Source: Cryptomeria japonica
Taxonomy: Eukaryota > Streptophyta > Pinopsida > Cupressales > Cupressaceae
NCBI RefSeq assembly: GCF_030272615.1
Contig: NC_081409.1
Location: 18,482,260-18,538,259, forward strand
Direction: 5' to 3'
Length of the DNA stretch: 56,000 nucleotides
Shown here: positions 1 through 11,100 of the stretch, piece after piece
Layout of the letters: each line of letters begins with the position of its first letter
Position numbering within the stretch: position 1 is the stretch's first letter
Notes under the pieces: generated by a model
Told to the model about the DNA's origin: nothing
What the model saw: only the letters and a program-made list of their open reading frames with translations
The model's database searches: none
Position numbers and translations under genes: made by a program

Positions 1-1700
1 CTAGTTTCTAGTCTTTTGTACAGTTTTGCCGGTATTTCATCAACAACTTGCATCAGAAATTTCTTGTAGATATCTAAGTGTAGGATTACACTGTTTTCTA
101 CTTTCTCCTTGTCATCAACCGATAATGTGTCATATAATTTGTTAATGTTTTTCAACTTTCCATCCTCTGTTATTTCATTGAGAAGTTTGTCAATGGGAGC
201 AATGGTTTGTTGAGTCTTTTTCTTAGGGGTCATCTTCTTCTTTGGAGTTAATTTCTTAGCTGGGGGCCTTACTACCTGTTGTTTTTGTCTTGTTCTTCTA
301 GGAGAAGGTGAAGATACCGGTGAACATTTCTTTTTTCTCACAACTCTTTTGAATGCAGCTGGTATGTCACTTTTTAAAGAAGTTCCAACCGGTGAAAGGT
401 GAGTTTCCAGTTGAAGTGCTTCTAACTCATCTTCAGTAATACCAGTTCGTTTAAGTACATCTTCCTTAATATCTTTTGCTTTTCTGGATCCTTTTCTAAC
501 TGTTGCCTCCACCTTTTTAACATTTTTCTTGGATTGAATTTGTTTTTCAATAGTCTCAGCACTACCAAATACCTCTTCTTTAGGTTCCTTAGGTGCTTCT
601 AGGAGGGCTTTTGCATATGTTTCTATTATGTGGTCATCAGTTTCATACCCCATTTCAGTAACCCAGATGGTTCTTGGGATAACTACCTCCATCCAAATTT
701 CATCCTTCTTTATTACAAAATAGATTTCATCCTTATACTTGTCCACAATTGCTTGTGACAATCTAACTCTGGTCTTCATTCGGGCCTTCAATGCCTGAAA
801 ATACTCATTTATGTTCTTTTCTCTGTTCTCTCCCATGCTATTCAGTAAATCTAACAACTGTTTGCCTACCGGTATATCAAAACCAAAATTTCTAATACCA
901 ATATTGGGTACTTGTTTGGTTATGTGCAGCATTAGACAAACAAGTAGGTTTCCAAATCTAAATGTTCCCTTTTTGTCTTTCTTTATCTTTCCCAAATTGT
1001 CAATCATTTCATCTTTAAGTCATTCGCACACATCTATTCTTGCATTATCATTAATCATATCATAGGCACTTTTAATGCATAGGCTAGAGGCTGAGTTTAA
1101 CCTATTTGCATGTGTAGTTTTGTAGCCTAAGATCATACTAATGAATTTGATATTGATATCCATTACATCATTTACCCTTAAAGATCTCTTATCAGATGTT
1201 GCACCGGTTAGGTTTATCACTAGGTCATTTGAGACCTTCTATGTTTTATCAGGTCTGTCACCGGTGGAGGGTAACGTTGTCACAACCTTTAATGCTTCTT
1301 TTGTGATTTTGTGAACTGAGTCCAACCAGAAGAATGCACCATGTACCCTGCTTAGTACTATCCTTATAACATCCTTGGGAAAATCCGGGATACTAAGAAT
1401 TTTAGTGAAACCTAGGGTTTCAACTATCTTGTGTTTAGGTTTGATATTTTCGGATTCATCACAAATTACAGATTTATACGTATTCTTAATTTCCTCATCA
1501 CCTAATTCCTCTATATTACAATGTATAGACATTCTAGGGTATCCAACAAAAACTACTCCCTTAGGAATTTTAGAAAATGCACCAATGTTATCATCTTTCT
1601 TGGCAATTTCAGGAACTAACTGGAATATGGGTCTAGGGCATTTAATAACTTTGACAATAGTAGGGTTTGCAATGAATTCAGGAGAAGATGAAGAAGCCAT
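1..1700 (-). pseudogene. A' ORF2, N-terminal ~565 codons, unknown protein
   Basis: The reading frame starts at an ATG at 1700 (MASSSSPEF...) and runs leftward in one frame to the window edge. I see two in-frame stops, just after residue 153 and near residue 227. The remaining roughly 340 codons to the edge are open. It aligns along its length with ORF2 of element A (8119-11385) in the same order. Visible features are a globular N-terminal half with a segment KITKEALKVVTTLPS, followed by a Lys/Pro-rich low-complexity linker. The VTGLP-like segment resembles accessory ORFs of other plant retroelements as I remember them, but I do not recognise a catalytic domain. Product function is unknown. 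This copy is better preserved than the one in A. Confidence 0.75.
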
Positions 1701-2006
1701 GGTTATAAATACCTTTATCTGCCTTAAGGAATGATTGCTTGATGAATTGCTTCACTTCTTTACTTGGAATGCCTTTGCTCAGGAATTTTTGCGCTCTCAA
1801 AGATTTGAATGCTCGGTGAAATGGAAATGGAGCCAAAACACTTGTTTTATAATGTTAATTTTGCCAACCACCACATTTAATGCTTGCCAGTTAAGTAATG
1901 ACTTAACTTATCTGCCAATATAGAAGTAATTTCAACTTCTCACCATTAACCGAGGGAATAATAGCATGTTTCACATTTGGTTGCTAAACCCTCAAAGGAA
2001 TTTTCT

Positions 2007-3167
2007 TTAGTTAGATGAAGAGTCTCCTGCCGGTGAAGTGTTACTTTGTTCTGCCAGTGGAGTGTTACTCTGTTCTGCTGGTGGAGTGTTACTCTGTTCT
2101 GCTGGTGGAGGAGTATTCCTATCAACATTTAGATCTAACTTTTTGATCCATTGTTTTGTGAATTCTTGCTTTACCTCTTCAACCTTTTCTTTACCTTTCA
2201 AACTAGCACCATTATTACTTGCCGGTGATGCCTTACTTCTGCAGAATTTTGCAATATGTCCAATCTTGTTGCAAGCATAACAAGTCACATTGTTTTTCTG
2301 AATAGCTTTCCCATATCCTATGCCAGTTTGTGTTCTACACTGATTAGATAAGTGTCCAAATCTTCCACAAACATAACATCTTACATTCATTCTGCAATTT
2401 TCTAAATTATGACCAATTTTGTTGCATTTGGAGCATTGACCGGTGGGTGTATTAGTGCTCTGATAATTTCTAGATCTACACTGATTTGCTCTACGACCAC
2501 ACTTGTTACAGTTAAAGCATTTACCATTAAATTTATAAGCATTTGGTTGTTTTAACAGTTTGCTATGATCATGTGTGATTGCAGTACCGGAGCTTTCACC
2601 AACTTCAAAGCCAAGGCCATTAGTGTCACCATTTGGTTTCTGATTTTTCAGCAAGTCACCAAGTTCTTATGAGCTTTTCTTGAATTTTTCATTGTGTTGA
2701 TTTGCAGTAGCCAGTTCTCTTTCCAAGATACCTTTTTATCTCATGTGTTCATTTGAGTCATTTTGTGCATGCATCAGATCTGTCTTCAACATATCATTTT
2801 CATAACTAAGTCTTTTGTTTTCATTTGCAGCATCATTCAGTCTTCTAGTCAAGTCATCTTCATTCTTCTTTCTATCTTCAATTTCTTTATAAAATCTCAT
2901 AGTCATATCCTGCATCTCATTCTTTGTTGTCACGTTTTCTTGTTTCAGCTTATTCATCAGATCACTAAGATTTTCCTTTTCATCATTCTCATTTTGCATC
3001 TTTTCACAAAGTTCTCTTCTCTTGTTTCTTGCAATGGTAAGATTTTCTTGAAGTGCTTGAATAATATCCTGTGCAACCTTTAGATCATCTTCAAGTTTGA
3101 TATTTTTCAACTTTTCTGTATCATAGTCTGAGAGAGCTGCTTCTAATTTCTTCATCAAGTTTTCCAT
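2007..3167 (-). pseudogene. A' ORF1, Gag-like coiled-coil and zinc-knuckle protein
   Basis: One frame from an ATG at 3167 to a stop at 2007. It is interrupted by two stops in the middle (around 2655-2740) with no frameshift. The first ~150 residues are a charged, heptad-rich coiled coil (ENLMKKLEAAL, MKNEMQDLTMRF-like segments). Then come four CCHC knuckles of the CX2CX4HX4C type. The first has Arg in place of His (CFNCNKCGRRANQC); the other three are intact (CSKCNKIGHNLENC, CYVCGRFGHLSNQC, CYACNKIGHIAKFC). The tail has repeated TPPAEQSN units. Coiled-coil multimerisation plus zinc knuckles is what a nucleocapsid/Gag protein needs, so a Gag role is inferred. An upstream TTG in frame at 3194 is less likely as start, because A also has ATG at the aligned position. 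Confidence 0.8.
2029..2110 (-). repeat. 24-bp minisatellite in A' ORF1 tail
   Basis: Three consecutive 24-bp units (2029-2052, 2053-2076, 2077-2100) and a partial fourth. They encode the 8-residue repeat EQSNTPPA on the minus strand. The A copy has only about one unit at the corresponding place (7757-7790), so the array expanded or contracted between the two copies. Confidence 0.85.
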
Positions 3168-3224
3168 CTCTACCAGTGTCAAGATCTTCCTCAAGCTGTT
3201 AGGCTTCTGAAAATAGAGGACCAG

Positions 3225-3236
3225 GCTTTGATACCA
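3225..3236 (-). promoter_or_regulatory. Primer binding site of A' (initiator-Met type)
   Basis: On the minus strand it reads TGGTATCAAAGC, two bases inside the LTR end at 3239. This is one base off the copia consensus TGGTATCAGAGC, which pairs with the initiator Met-tRNA 3' end and primes minus-strand cDNA. Confidence 0.85.
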
Positions 3237-3238
3237 AT

Positions 3239-4026
3239 TGTTAGGATTCCCAAAGATACTGAGAGGGGGGGTGAATTAGTATCTAATCGGTTATATAATT
3301 TTCTTAACTTAAAACATGTAAAGCATATCAATACTGTATACCGGTAAACAAAAAGTAATGCAATAAACAGAGATAACAACAACCACATGAAAAGCACACC
3401 ATAACACAGTAGTTTAACAAGGAAACCCGGTGTGGGAAAAACCTTGTTGGGATTTGTGACCCACAATATTCACTTACTGGCCAATAAGATAATATTACTG
3501 CTAGAATAGGGGCCTGCACATGCAGGAAGGCCAAGTGCCTAGAGCTCACTGCTCAATTACATAATGGGAAGTCTCACTGACTTACAAAATGGATTATGCA
3601 AATCCAATGTCTTGTACTGCTTCAAAATAGCATCTACTATGCCAGATCCAGTACCGGTTTTAGCTCTGCTTCATACATAAACCCTTAACCTATAATTCAC
3701 ATATTAGGTCTGCCTTATTTCACCTATCTTTTTTCTTACAAAATGTTCTATAATGATCTCAGACATATATGAGTCATTTTACAACTTTCCAAGTCGGCTT
3801 ACAATGATTTTACAATTAATTACAAAATATATTATAAACAAAATTCCTATCGGCCTGGGTGCCGGTATACTTCCTTTTACTGCCAATGTTCTGTGTGTTG
3901 GTGTAGAGTCTGTCTTTGTTGGTGCTGGTAAATTGTCTTGTCGGTATCATATGATTGCAAGGTTTCCATCAATGACAAAACCTTCAATCACCTACAATAT
4001 CTCATTGGAGTGTGCATTTGCCAACA
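3239..4026 (-). repeat. 5' LTR of A' (788 bp)
   Basis: On the minus strand it begins TGTTGGCAAATGCACACTCC and ends CCTAACA next to the primer site. Start, end and internal blocks match the LTRs of A. Shared blocks are a TTTTTCCC...GGTTTCC segment near 3420-3447, a segment with TGCACATGCA at 3510-3554, and a C-rich run before the 3' end (3261-3280). Confidence 0.88.
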
Positions 4027-4449
4027 AGGAGCACTCCAGGAGGACATGGTTCTTACACAGAACCACACATGCCTTCATGACATGAAATAAATATGGTTCT
4101 TACACAAAACCCCACATGCCTTCACGACATGAAAATAAATATAGCCCTGGCCAGGACACTCCCGGGTGTACGCTGTACCCCGAGTTGGACACACACTGTA
4201 TGCCCCTTCTCCAATGCCCAATGCCCAACCACCAGACCTTAACTATCCTCTCTCTTTTTCTTCTTTCAATTTCTTTTTCCTCTACTATTTTCTCCCCCCA
4301 TGTTCTTCTTTATTAATTCATAGGTTTTAAATAATGTCTCAAGGGTGGTAACAAAAGTCATAACCCTTCATAACAATTATAATGTCCATAATTATATTTA
4401 TTTAATACTATTTATTATAATTCCATTCCATGGGAAAAAGTCCCATAAC
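4027..4449 (-). mobile_element. Fragment E: 5' part of an LTR, rest outside window
   Basis: On the minus strand this piece begins TGTTATGGGACTTTTTCCC at 4449, exactly where the LTR of C breaks off. It ends where A' is inserted. The simplest reading is an LTR (or LTR element) inserted in the left LTR of C and later split by A', with the other part left of base 1. It contains no coding capacity. No second copy is visible here to confirm LTR identity. Confidence 0.55.
4046..4140. repeat. Two-unit 47-bp tandem repeat
   Basis: Units 4046-4092 and 4093-4140 both read ATGGTTCTTACACA..., then CATGCCTTCA/C-GACATGAAA...AAAT, with a few substitutions and one inserted base. It lies inside LTR fragment E. 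Confidence 0.9.
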
Positions 4450-4721
4450 ATCTAAGATGACTAAAAACCACTACTTTAACACGTGTCAATGAAAAATACG
4501 ACTATTCAAGATATTTTACATCAAAATGCAAAATTATGCCATTTTAGGCTTACAAGCCAAAATTGAGCAAATGCATGGTCCTATGGACATCCAACCTACC
4601 AAAGCATTTCAAAAACATATGAGGACCTATGAGAAGACTCTTATTCACCATCCCAAACCAAACTATGAATAAACACACCAAAATGACGAAATTGCACTCA
4701 AAACTAGGTGCTCCTACACCA
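4450..4721 (-). repeat. 3' LTR of C, inner 272 bp only
   Basis: Matches the inner-strand start of the C 5' LTR (27281-27566): same TCTARGATGACTAAAAA segment, the TTTTAGGCTTACAAG segment, and the end AGGTGCTCCTACACCA. The other ~1.3 kb is not in the window. Confidence 0.88.
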
Positions 4722-4734
4722 TACTCCCCTAATT
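4722..4734 (-). promoter_or_regulatory. Polypurine tract of C
   Basis: On the minus strand AATTAGGGGAGTA abuts the LTR start TGGTGTAGG at 4721. Position and purine run fit the plus-strand primer. Confidence 0.7.
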
Positions 4735-4743
4735 AAAAAGAAG

Positions 4744-5753
4744 TCAAGTGACTCTTTGAGGCAACAAAGAAAGGGGAACTCCATGCTTAGAGAATTCTGC
4801 CTCAGGTATCCAAGTAGCTTTAGCTGTTGGAAGATGCTACCATTTGATCAAGTGCTCCATATAGGTGGTATGCCTTGTTTTCTTCAAAACTCTAGAGTCT
4901 AACACCCTCTCGGCTTGTGGCAAGGGTGCAGGTGGTAAGGGAAAGTTTGAAAGTGCTTGAGTAACCTCTAAGACTCTACTATCCTCCTCTAGAAGTGTGC
5001 CCTTATATTGGATTAGGTCCGCAACATTGAAGATGGGTGATAAAGCCATATCACCAGGTAGATCCACCTTGTAAGCATTATTGCCATACTTGGCCAAAAT
5101 TTTGCAAGGACCAATTACTCTCATCTGAAGCTTACTAGGGAAACCTTTCTGAAGCCTATCCTTGTTCAAGTGAACCATGGCCATGTCACCAAAAGCAAAT
5201 TGGATATCCTTTCTTTTCTCATCTACTCTTTCCTTGATCCTTTGAGAGGTGTCTAAGAGGGCTGTCCTAACTTGCTCATGGACCTCTTGCATTGACTGAG
5301 CCATGTCTAAGGCATTTCCACTCTACTGTCCCATCTTTCCCACATCTCTGAGCTCCAAAACACCTCTAGGATGAATGCCATACACAATCTCAAAAGGGCT
5401 TTTACTGGTGGACCTATTTACACTATCATTGTAGGCAAACTCAGCTTGATGGATGATCTGATCCCAAGCTAGAGCATACTCCTTTGTTAGGCACCTAAGA
5501 AGATTTCCAAGTGTTCTATTGACCACCTTAGTTTGGCCATCCATTTGGGGATGATAGGCTGAACTGAAAGACAATTTAGTACCTAATCTTTGCCACAAAG
5601 TCTTCCAAAAATGACCAATAAACTTTACATCCCTATCTGATACAATGCTGATAGGTAATCCATGAATCCTAATAACCTCCTTGAAAAAAAAAAGTGCAAT
5701 GTGACTAGCATCATGAGCGACCTTGCATGGAATAAAGTGAGCCATCTTACTAA
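4744..5753 (-). pseudogene. C pol 3' part: integrase core, C-terminal domain and chromodomain-like tail
   Basis: Integrase resumes at the A insertion point with KMAHFIPCK and continues through the second catalytic Asp (SIVSDRDVKF) and the third motif HPQMDGQTKVVNRTL. Here Lys stands where the catalytic Glu is expected (DGQTE-VNR). A stop lies between the two pieces near 5305-5322. The C-terminal part has FGDMAMVHLNKDR, then a short chromodomain-like end RVLKKTRHTTYMEHLIKW...ATWIPEAEF, with a stop after LIKW (4837). The natural stop is probably TGA at 4744-4746. An apparent Met start at 5769 is an artefact supplied by the LTR of A. The domain order RT-RH-INT-chromodomain marks a chromovirus-type Ty3/gypsy. 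Not functional. Confidence 0.85.
5749..5753. repeat. Target-site duplication of A, left copy (ACTAA)
   Basis: ACTAA directly precedes TGTTGG of the 5' LTR; the same five bases follow the 3' LTR at 13843-13847. Confidence 0.9.
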
Positions 5754-6628
5754 TGTTGGCATTATACACTCAGATGAGAATGATTGATGTTGTCATTGAT
5801 GGCAACCAATTGGTAATAGGGTTCAACATGGTTCATAGGTTCTACCGGCAACAGACTTCACCTACTGGCACCGACAGTCACTACAAAGTTTATTCACATT
5901 GGCAACAGTCTACAGTGGCAGCAGATCATACCGATAGTCTAAGCCAACTTGGAAATAATATTGTTTTGTATTTTAATCATATTTGTATAGCTGACATGAT
6001 GTATTGTAAAGACTCATATATTTATGAGATCTTGTAGGTCATTTTGAAATGTATGTAGTTATGCAAATAAGTGGTATATGAGATGTTATAGGTTATGATA
6101 TCGGATAGTTTTTCATGTACTTTGATGTATCTATTTTGAGAGCGAAAGCATAATCATTTACCGGAAAGGTTTTGGGAGTGGTATCAGAAAGAGTTTAAAA
6201 TGGTACTAAATCCAACATTGCAGATGCTATTTTGAAGCAGTATATTGTTATTGGATTTAACCATCCAATTGTAGTTGGTGGGAATCCATTTTGTTGTTGA
6301 GCAGTGAGCTCTAGGTAGTTGGCCTTCCTGCATGTGCAAGCCCCTATTGTACTAAGTAATATTTATTCATACTGGTCAGTGAGTAAATATTGTAGGTCAC
6401 AAATCCCACCGAGGTTTTTTCCCTACCAGGTTTCCTCGTAAAAAATATTTGTGTTATGGTGTGCATTGATTCTTATTCTTTTGTTTCTCTTTACTGCATT
6501 ATTATTTGCTTACCGGTATATTAATTTGGGTTGTAAAGTTGCAAATAACCTTAAATCTTTCATCAATCGGTTAGACACTGATTCACCCCCCTCTCTCAGT
6601 GTCTTTGGGACTAACCAAGTATCTAACA
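5754..6628 (+). repeat. 5' LTR of A (875 bp)
   Basis: TGTTGGCATTATACACTCAG...TATCTAACA. Blocks shared with A', B and solo LTR I are GCAGTGAGCTCTAGG...CCTGCATGTGCA (6301-6345), a TTTTTTCCCTACCAGGTTTCC block (6415-6435), and GATTCACCCCCCTCTCTCAG at 6582-6601 just before the end. Confidence 0.92.
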
Positions 6629-6630
6629 AT

Positions 6631-6642
6631 TGGTATCAGAGT
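6631..6642 (+). promoter_or_regulatory. Primer binding site of A (initiator-Met type)
   Basis: TGGTATCAGAGT lies two bases after the LTR end and differs by one base from the copia consensus. It ties the A family to copia-type priming. Confidence 0.9.
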
Positions 6643-6699
6643 GTAGTCCTCTATCTGTAGAAGCCTAACAACTTGAGGAAGATTCTAAAACCGGTATTG

Positions 6700-7847
6700 A
6701 TGGAAAGTTTGAGACAATAGTTGGAAGGAGCTCTTGAAGATTTTGATGCAGAAAAATTGAAGAATATCAAACTAGAAGATGATCTTAGATCTGCCTAGGA
6801 ATTTATTAAAGCACTTCAAGAAAACCTGGTTATGGCACAAAATAAGAGAAAGGAACTTTGTGAGCAAATGCAAAAACAAGATGATGGAGGAAAAGAAACT
6901 CTCAGAGATATTGCAAAGAAATTAAGACAAGAGAACAATAACATGAAGAATGAGATGCAAGATTTAACCATGAGACTATGTAAGGATATTGAAGACAGAG
7001 AGAGGGATCAAGAAGATTTGGCCAGAAGATTTAATGAAAGAGCTGATGAATCTCTAAGGCTTAGTCATGAAAATGATATGCTTAAGACAGACTTGATTCA
7101 CATGCAACATGACAAAGAGGAACTTATGAGACAAGTTAACACTCTGGAAAGTGAGTTGGTCACTGCAAATGATTACAAAGACAAATTCAAAAGGAGTTCA
7201 GATAAGCTTGATGATATGCTGAAAAGTTAGAAACCTGATGGAGAAACAGTCGGACTTGGATTTGAACATGGAGAAAGTTTCAGGACTGCAAACAATCATG
7301 ATCACAACAAACCGGTAAGGCAACCTAATGCTTATAAATTCAATGGGAAATGTTTTAAATGCAACAAATTTGGTCATAGAGAAAATCAATAGAGATATAG
7401 GAATAATCAGAATACAAACTCACCCACCGATCAATGTTCCAAATGCAATAAAAATGGTCATAACTCAAATAATTGCAGAATGAATGTAAAATGCTATGCT
7501 TGTGGTAGATTTAGACATTTATCTAATCAATGCAGAACTCAACTGGACAAGGTTATGGAAAAGATATTCAAAGAAACAATGTAACTTGTTATGCATGTAA
7601 AAAGATTGGGCATATTGCAAGATTTTGCAGAAGTAAGACTGTACCAACGAATAACAAAGGATCTAATGACAAAGGCAAAGAAAAGGTGAATGAAATCAAG
7701 CAAGAATTCTCTAAACAATGGATTAGGAAGAGATATTAGAGAAATGATGAATCTATCTCTGCACCGACAGAACAGGGCAATCCTGCACGGGCAGGAGATT
7801 CTTCATCTAACCAAGGAATAATCCTTAGGGATAAGGCAAATAATTGA
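6700..7847 (+). pseudogene. A ORF1, Gag-like coiled-coil and four-zinc-knuckle protein
   Basis: Starts at ATG 6700 (MESLRQ) and aligns throughout with A' ORF1. Stops occur at 6718, 6796, 7228, 7390 and 7737. One missing A near 7533 (CAACTGG against CAAACTGG in A') shifts the frame, after which it continues in the third frame to TGA 7845-7847. The N-terminal ~160 residues are a strongly charged coiled coil (KELCEQMQKQ, KLRQENNNMKNEM). The zinc knuckles are CFKCNKFGHRENQ* (last Cys lost to a stop), CSKCNKNGHNSNNC, CYACGRFRHLSNQC and CYACKKIGHIARFC. The tail ends in a PTEQGNPARAGDSSS segment, one unit of the repeat expanded in A'. An RNA-packaging Gag role is inferred from architecture. Confidence 0.82.
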
Positions 7848-8118
7848 AAATCATGCATTTACCCTCAGTTGGTGGTAAGAAGTTATAATTCTTCTTTTCC
7901 GACAGACATATTGAGTATTCACTTCACTGGTGTAGCATTTATTGCGGTTGTGAGTTAACTTTTTGGTTATAAAGCATTGTAATTTCTCATTTCTACTCAC
8001 CAAGCATTCAAGCATTCAAAGAGCGCAAAAGTTGAGCACCGACATTCTAGAGGTGAAGCAACAAAAAGTTTTTCAAGGCATCCAAAGGTTTTCAGTTAAA
8101 AGGTATTTATCTTACGAA
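7848..8118 (+). other. Spacer between ORF1 and ORF2 of A
   Basis: About 270 bases without a convincing reading frame. It corresponds to 1701-2006 of A'. I see no clear splice or ribosome-entry signal, so how ORF2 is translated is not evident. Confidence 0.6.
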
Positions 8119-11100
8119 ATGGCTTCTTCATCCTCCATTCTTGAATTCGTTGCAAATCCTACTATTGTGGAAAATATAAAATGACCTATACCTATCTTCA
8201 AGATAATCCCTAAGATAGCAAAGTTGGATGACTCCATTGGTGCATTTTCAAAAATCCCGAAGGGAGTTGCATTTGCTGAAGACCCCATGGCATACATACA
8301 CTGTAACATTGAAAGTTTAGGGTTTGAGGATTTAAAGAATATGTTCATGAATGTTATTACTAACAAACAAGGTATAGTTAAACCAAAACACAAGGTTGTT
8401 GAAGATTTAGGGTTCATTGACATCCTTCACATGCCTGAATTTTCAGATGAGATTGTCCGCTATGTTCTTAGCAGAGTTCAAGATGAATTTTTGTGGCTAG
8501 ATTTAGTTTTCAAGATCACTAAGGAAGCGATAAGAGTTGTTACTGGTTTACCTTCTACCGACACTAGGCTTGATAAGAAAAAGAAAATTCCAAACAAAAA
8601 GGTTATGAACTTAACCGATGCAACATCAGATAACATATCACTTGGGGTTAGTGATATAACCGACAACAATGTCAAATATGCAAGTATGGTCATTGGATAT
8701 AAAGTTGCACATACTAATAGGCTGAATTTTGTATCAAGTTTATGCATTCATAGTGCCTATGAGATGATTGTGAATAATGCTAAAATTGACATCTATGAAT
8801 GGCTAAAAGATGAACTGTTAGAAAATTTGGATAAAATTAAAGGTGATAAGAAGGGAACCTTCAAGTTTGGGAGTTTGATTGTGTGCTTAATGCTATATTT
8901 CTCAAAGGAGATTCCCGGTATTGGACACAAGGATTTTGCCTATGATATTTCTGTTAGAAAATAGACAAAGGAGGCAATTACTAGCATGGGCTCAGATGGT
9001 GACAAACTGGTAAAAGAATACTTCAAAGACTTTCAAGAAAAAATGAGGTAAAGGGAAAGGATTCCCCAAAGCATTGTTGACAAACATGACAAACATATAT
9101 TCTTTGTGATTAAAAGAGATGAAGTTTGGATGGAGGTAGTTAGACCTAGAACTGTCTAGATAACATAGATGGGTTATGAAGTGGATTCACACATCTTGGA
9201 ATCATATGTCAAAATACTCCTAGATGCTCCTTTGGAACCAACATAGAAGATATTTGGTAATGTTGAAACTATTGAGAAAGATGTTGATATGTAGAAGCAG
9301 AGGAAGAAAAGAGATAAAATACTAAAAGATGCTTTGAAATTTGTTGAAGATGTTACAAAGGGGTTATTGAATCTTAGTGGTGTTGTTGCAAGCATGAAAG
9401 AAAGAAAATCAGAATAGCAACCGGTAGCACATATTTCTCCTGTGGCTACCTCATCTGACTCTGATAATGATAAGGCTGCAAAATTCAAAAGGGTGGAAAG
9501 AAAGAAAAGAAAACCTTCATCGGCACCTGCTCCATCATCGAAGAAATCAAGAACACTGAGAAAGAAACAATAAGCTATGAGAGAACCCAGTGGTCCCAAG
9601 AAGAAAGTCACACAAAAGAAACAACTGGAACAAAAGGAACCTGGCACTCTTTCACTAGAAGAGTTGGTTAATGAAATTACTCAAGATGGAAATCTTAGCA
9701 ATGTTAGCAAATTCTATCATTCTTGTATTGATTTTGATAAGGATACCATTGAGGAGAGCGTTATTTTGTATCTAGATATATATAAGAAGGTTCTTATTTA
9801 GGTTATAGATGTTCTTCCTAATGATTTATATTTGAGACTTGAAGCCAAGAGAATGTCCATTACGGAATTAGATAAGAAACTGAAGGTTCAAGCTCTGTTA
9901 GCTGTGCATCCTGTTAAGTCTAAGCAAGAAATTGATGATTTAATATCTGAAGCTAACATGACTATTTTTGTGAGTGGTCACCTACAAGTTAGTCTTATGG
10001 CCGATAGAGTAGAAGAGATTGCAAATGAAACAACAGATAAGTGGGATATATTCTTTGTTGAGAAAGAGAAGAGAGAAGAGAAAGATAGACAAAAGGTTGA
10101 TAAATCATTTACTAACGTATATCAGAAAGAAGATAAAGGTAAGAGTAAGGTTTTTAGTGTACTTGGCATCACGGTTAAGGATAACTTACCACCACCGGCA
10201 TAGGACACCCCACCGGTAGTAGCAGAGGCACCGACATAAATGGAAAATCATCCTGAAGAAGAGAAGTTAGAGGAAGTGAAAACATATGATATTGATCCAG
10301 AGTCAAACATTTTTTTCACAATGAATGTGGACACTCAGGATATCAATATTGTAATGGATAAGGAAACTACTAAGGAAAAGAAATCAGAATCCATTCCTGT
10401 TGACACTTAGCTGAACTTCAAAATACCGACAGAAATAGAACAAGAACAGAAAGAATCTGAACTGACAGAGAGTAAGAATGAGGATAAGGTTGAGAATAAG
10501 GTAGAAGAAGTGGTTAAGGCAACTGGGCAGGTATCTGGAGAAGAAAAGAAACTTATTGCAAAACCTAGCACTTCTCCTAGTACTTATACTATGGATTATA
10601 GAACGACAAATGTTACTGATGTATTATTAGATTCCATAAAGAAGATAACAAAATGTAATGCCTTAGCATTTAAGGCTATTGATGATTCTTTACCAATTTT
10701 GTAGATGATTGCACCGACATGCAAGGTTGATCACATTGTTGGGTCTATAGGTAAATTAGACACATTGTCCAAATTCATTTCTTCTAATATTCAAACTGTA
10801 GATAAGATAAATGAGGAGACCATCCAAGAAAGAGTAAATAAGGAGAAGGATGCATTATTTGACAAAACAATAAAGGACTATATAGAACATATTGATTCAT
10901 TGTTACCGACACTGAATTCCACCATTTTGGAATACAAGGAATTGTATAGCGAAGCATGCAAACCTCACCATCTAACAACAGATATTGATGAACAAATAAA
11001 GAAAACACAGAAAGAGATTGATGACATTACTTGCAATATGATTGGTTCTTTGGAACTCACATCAGTTTTGGATCAAGAGATGACTCTTTATGAAGAGAAG

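Larger units (their letters stand above)
1..4026 (-). mobile_element. Element A': partial pol-less LTR retrotransposon (5' half)
   Basis: This is a minus-strand copy of the A family. Reading leftward from 4026 it has a 5' LTR (4026-3239), an initiator-Met-type primer site, ORF1 (coiled coil plus zinc knuckles) and ORF2, which runs off the window edge. Order and spacing match the complete copy at 5754-13842. No protease, RT or integrase is visible. It sits inside another LTR fragment (E, 4027-4449). The right target-site duplication would start at 4027 (aggag), but the partner lies outside the window. Confidence 0.88.

Noticed and set aside
3763-4085. Plus-strand frame of 110 codons across the A' LTR and fragment E
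   Set aside because: It crosses an insertion junction at 4026/4027 and has no recognisable features.
5323-5769. Complete-looking integrase ORF with Met start at 5769
   Set aside because: The first seven residues come from the LTR of A; the true integrase sequence of C ends at the insertion point, 5753, and continues at 13848.
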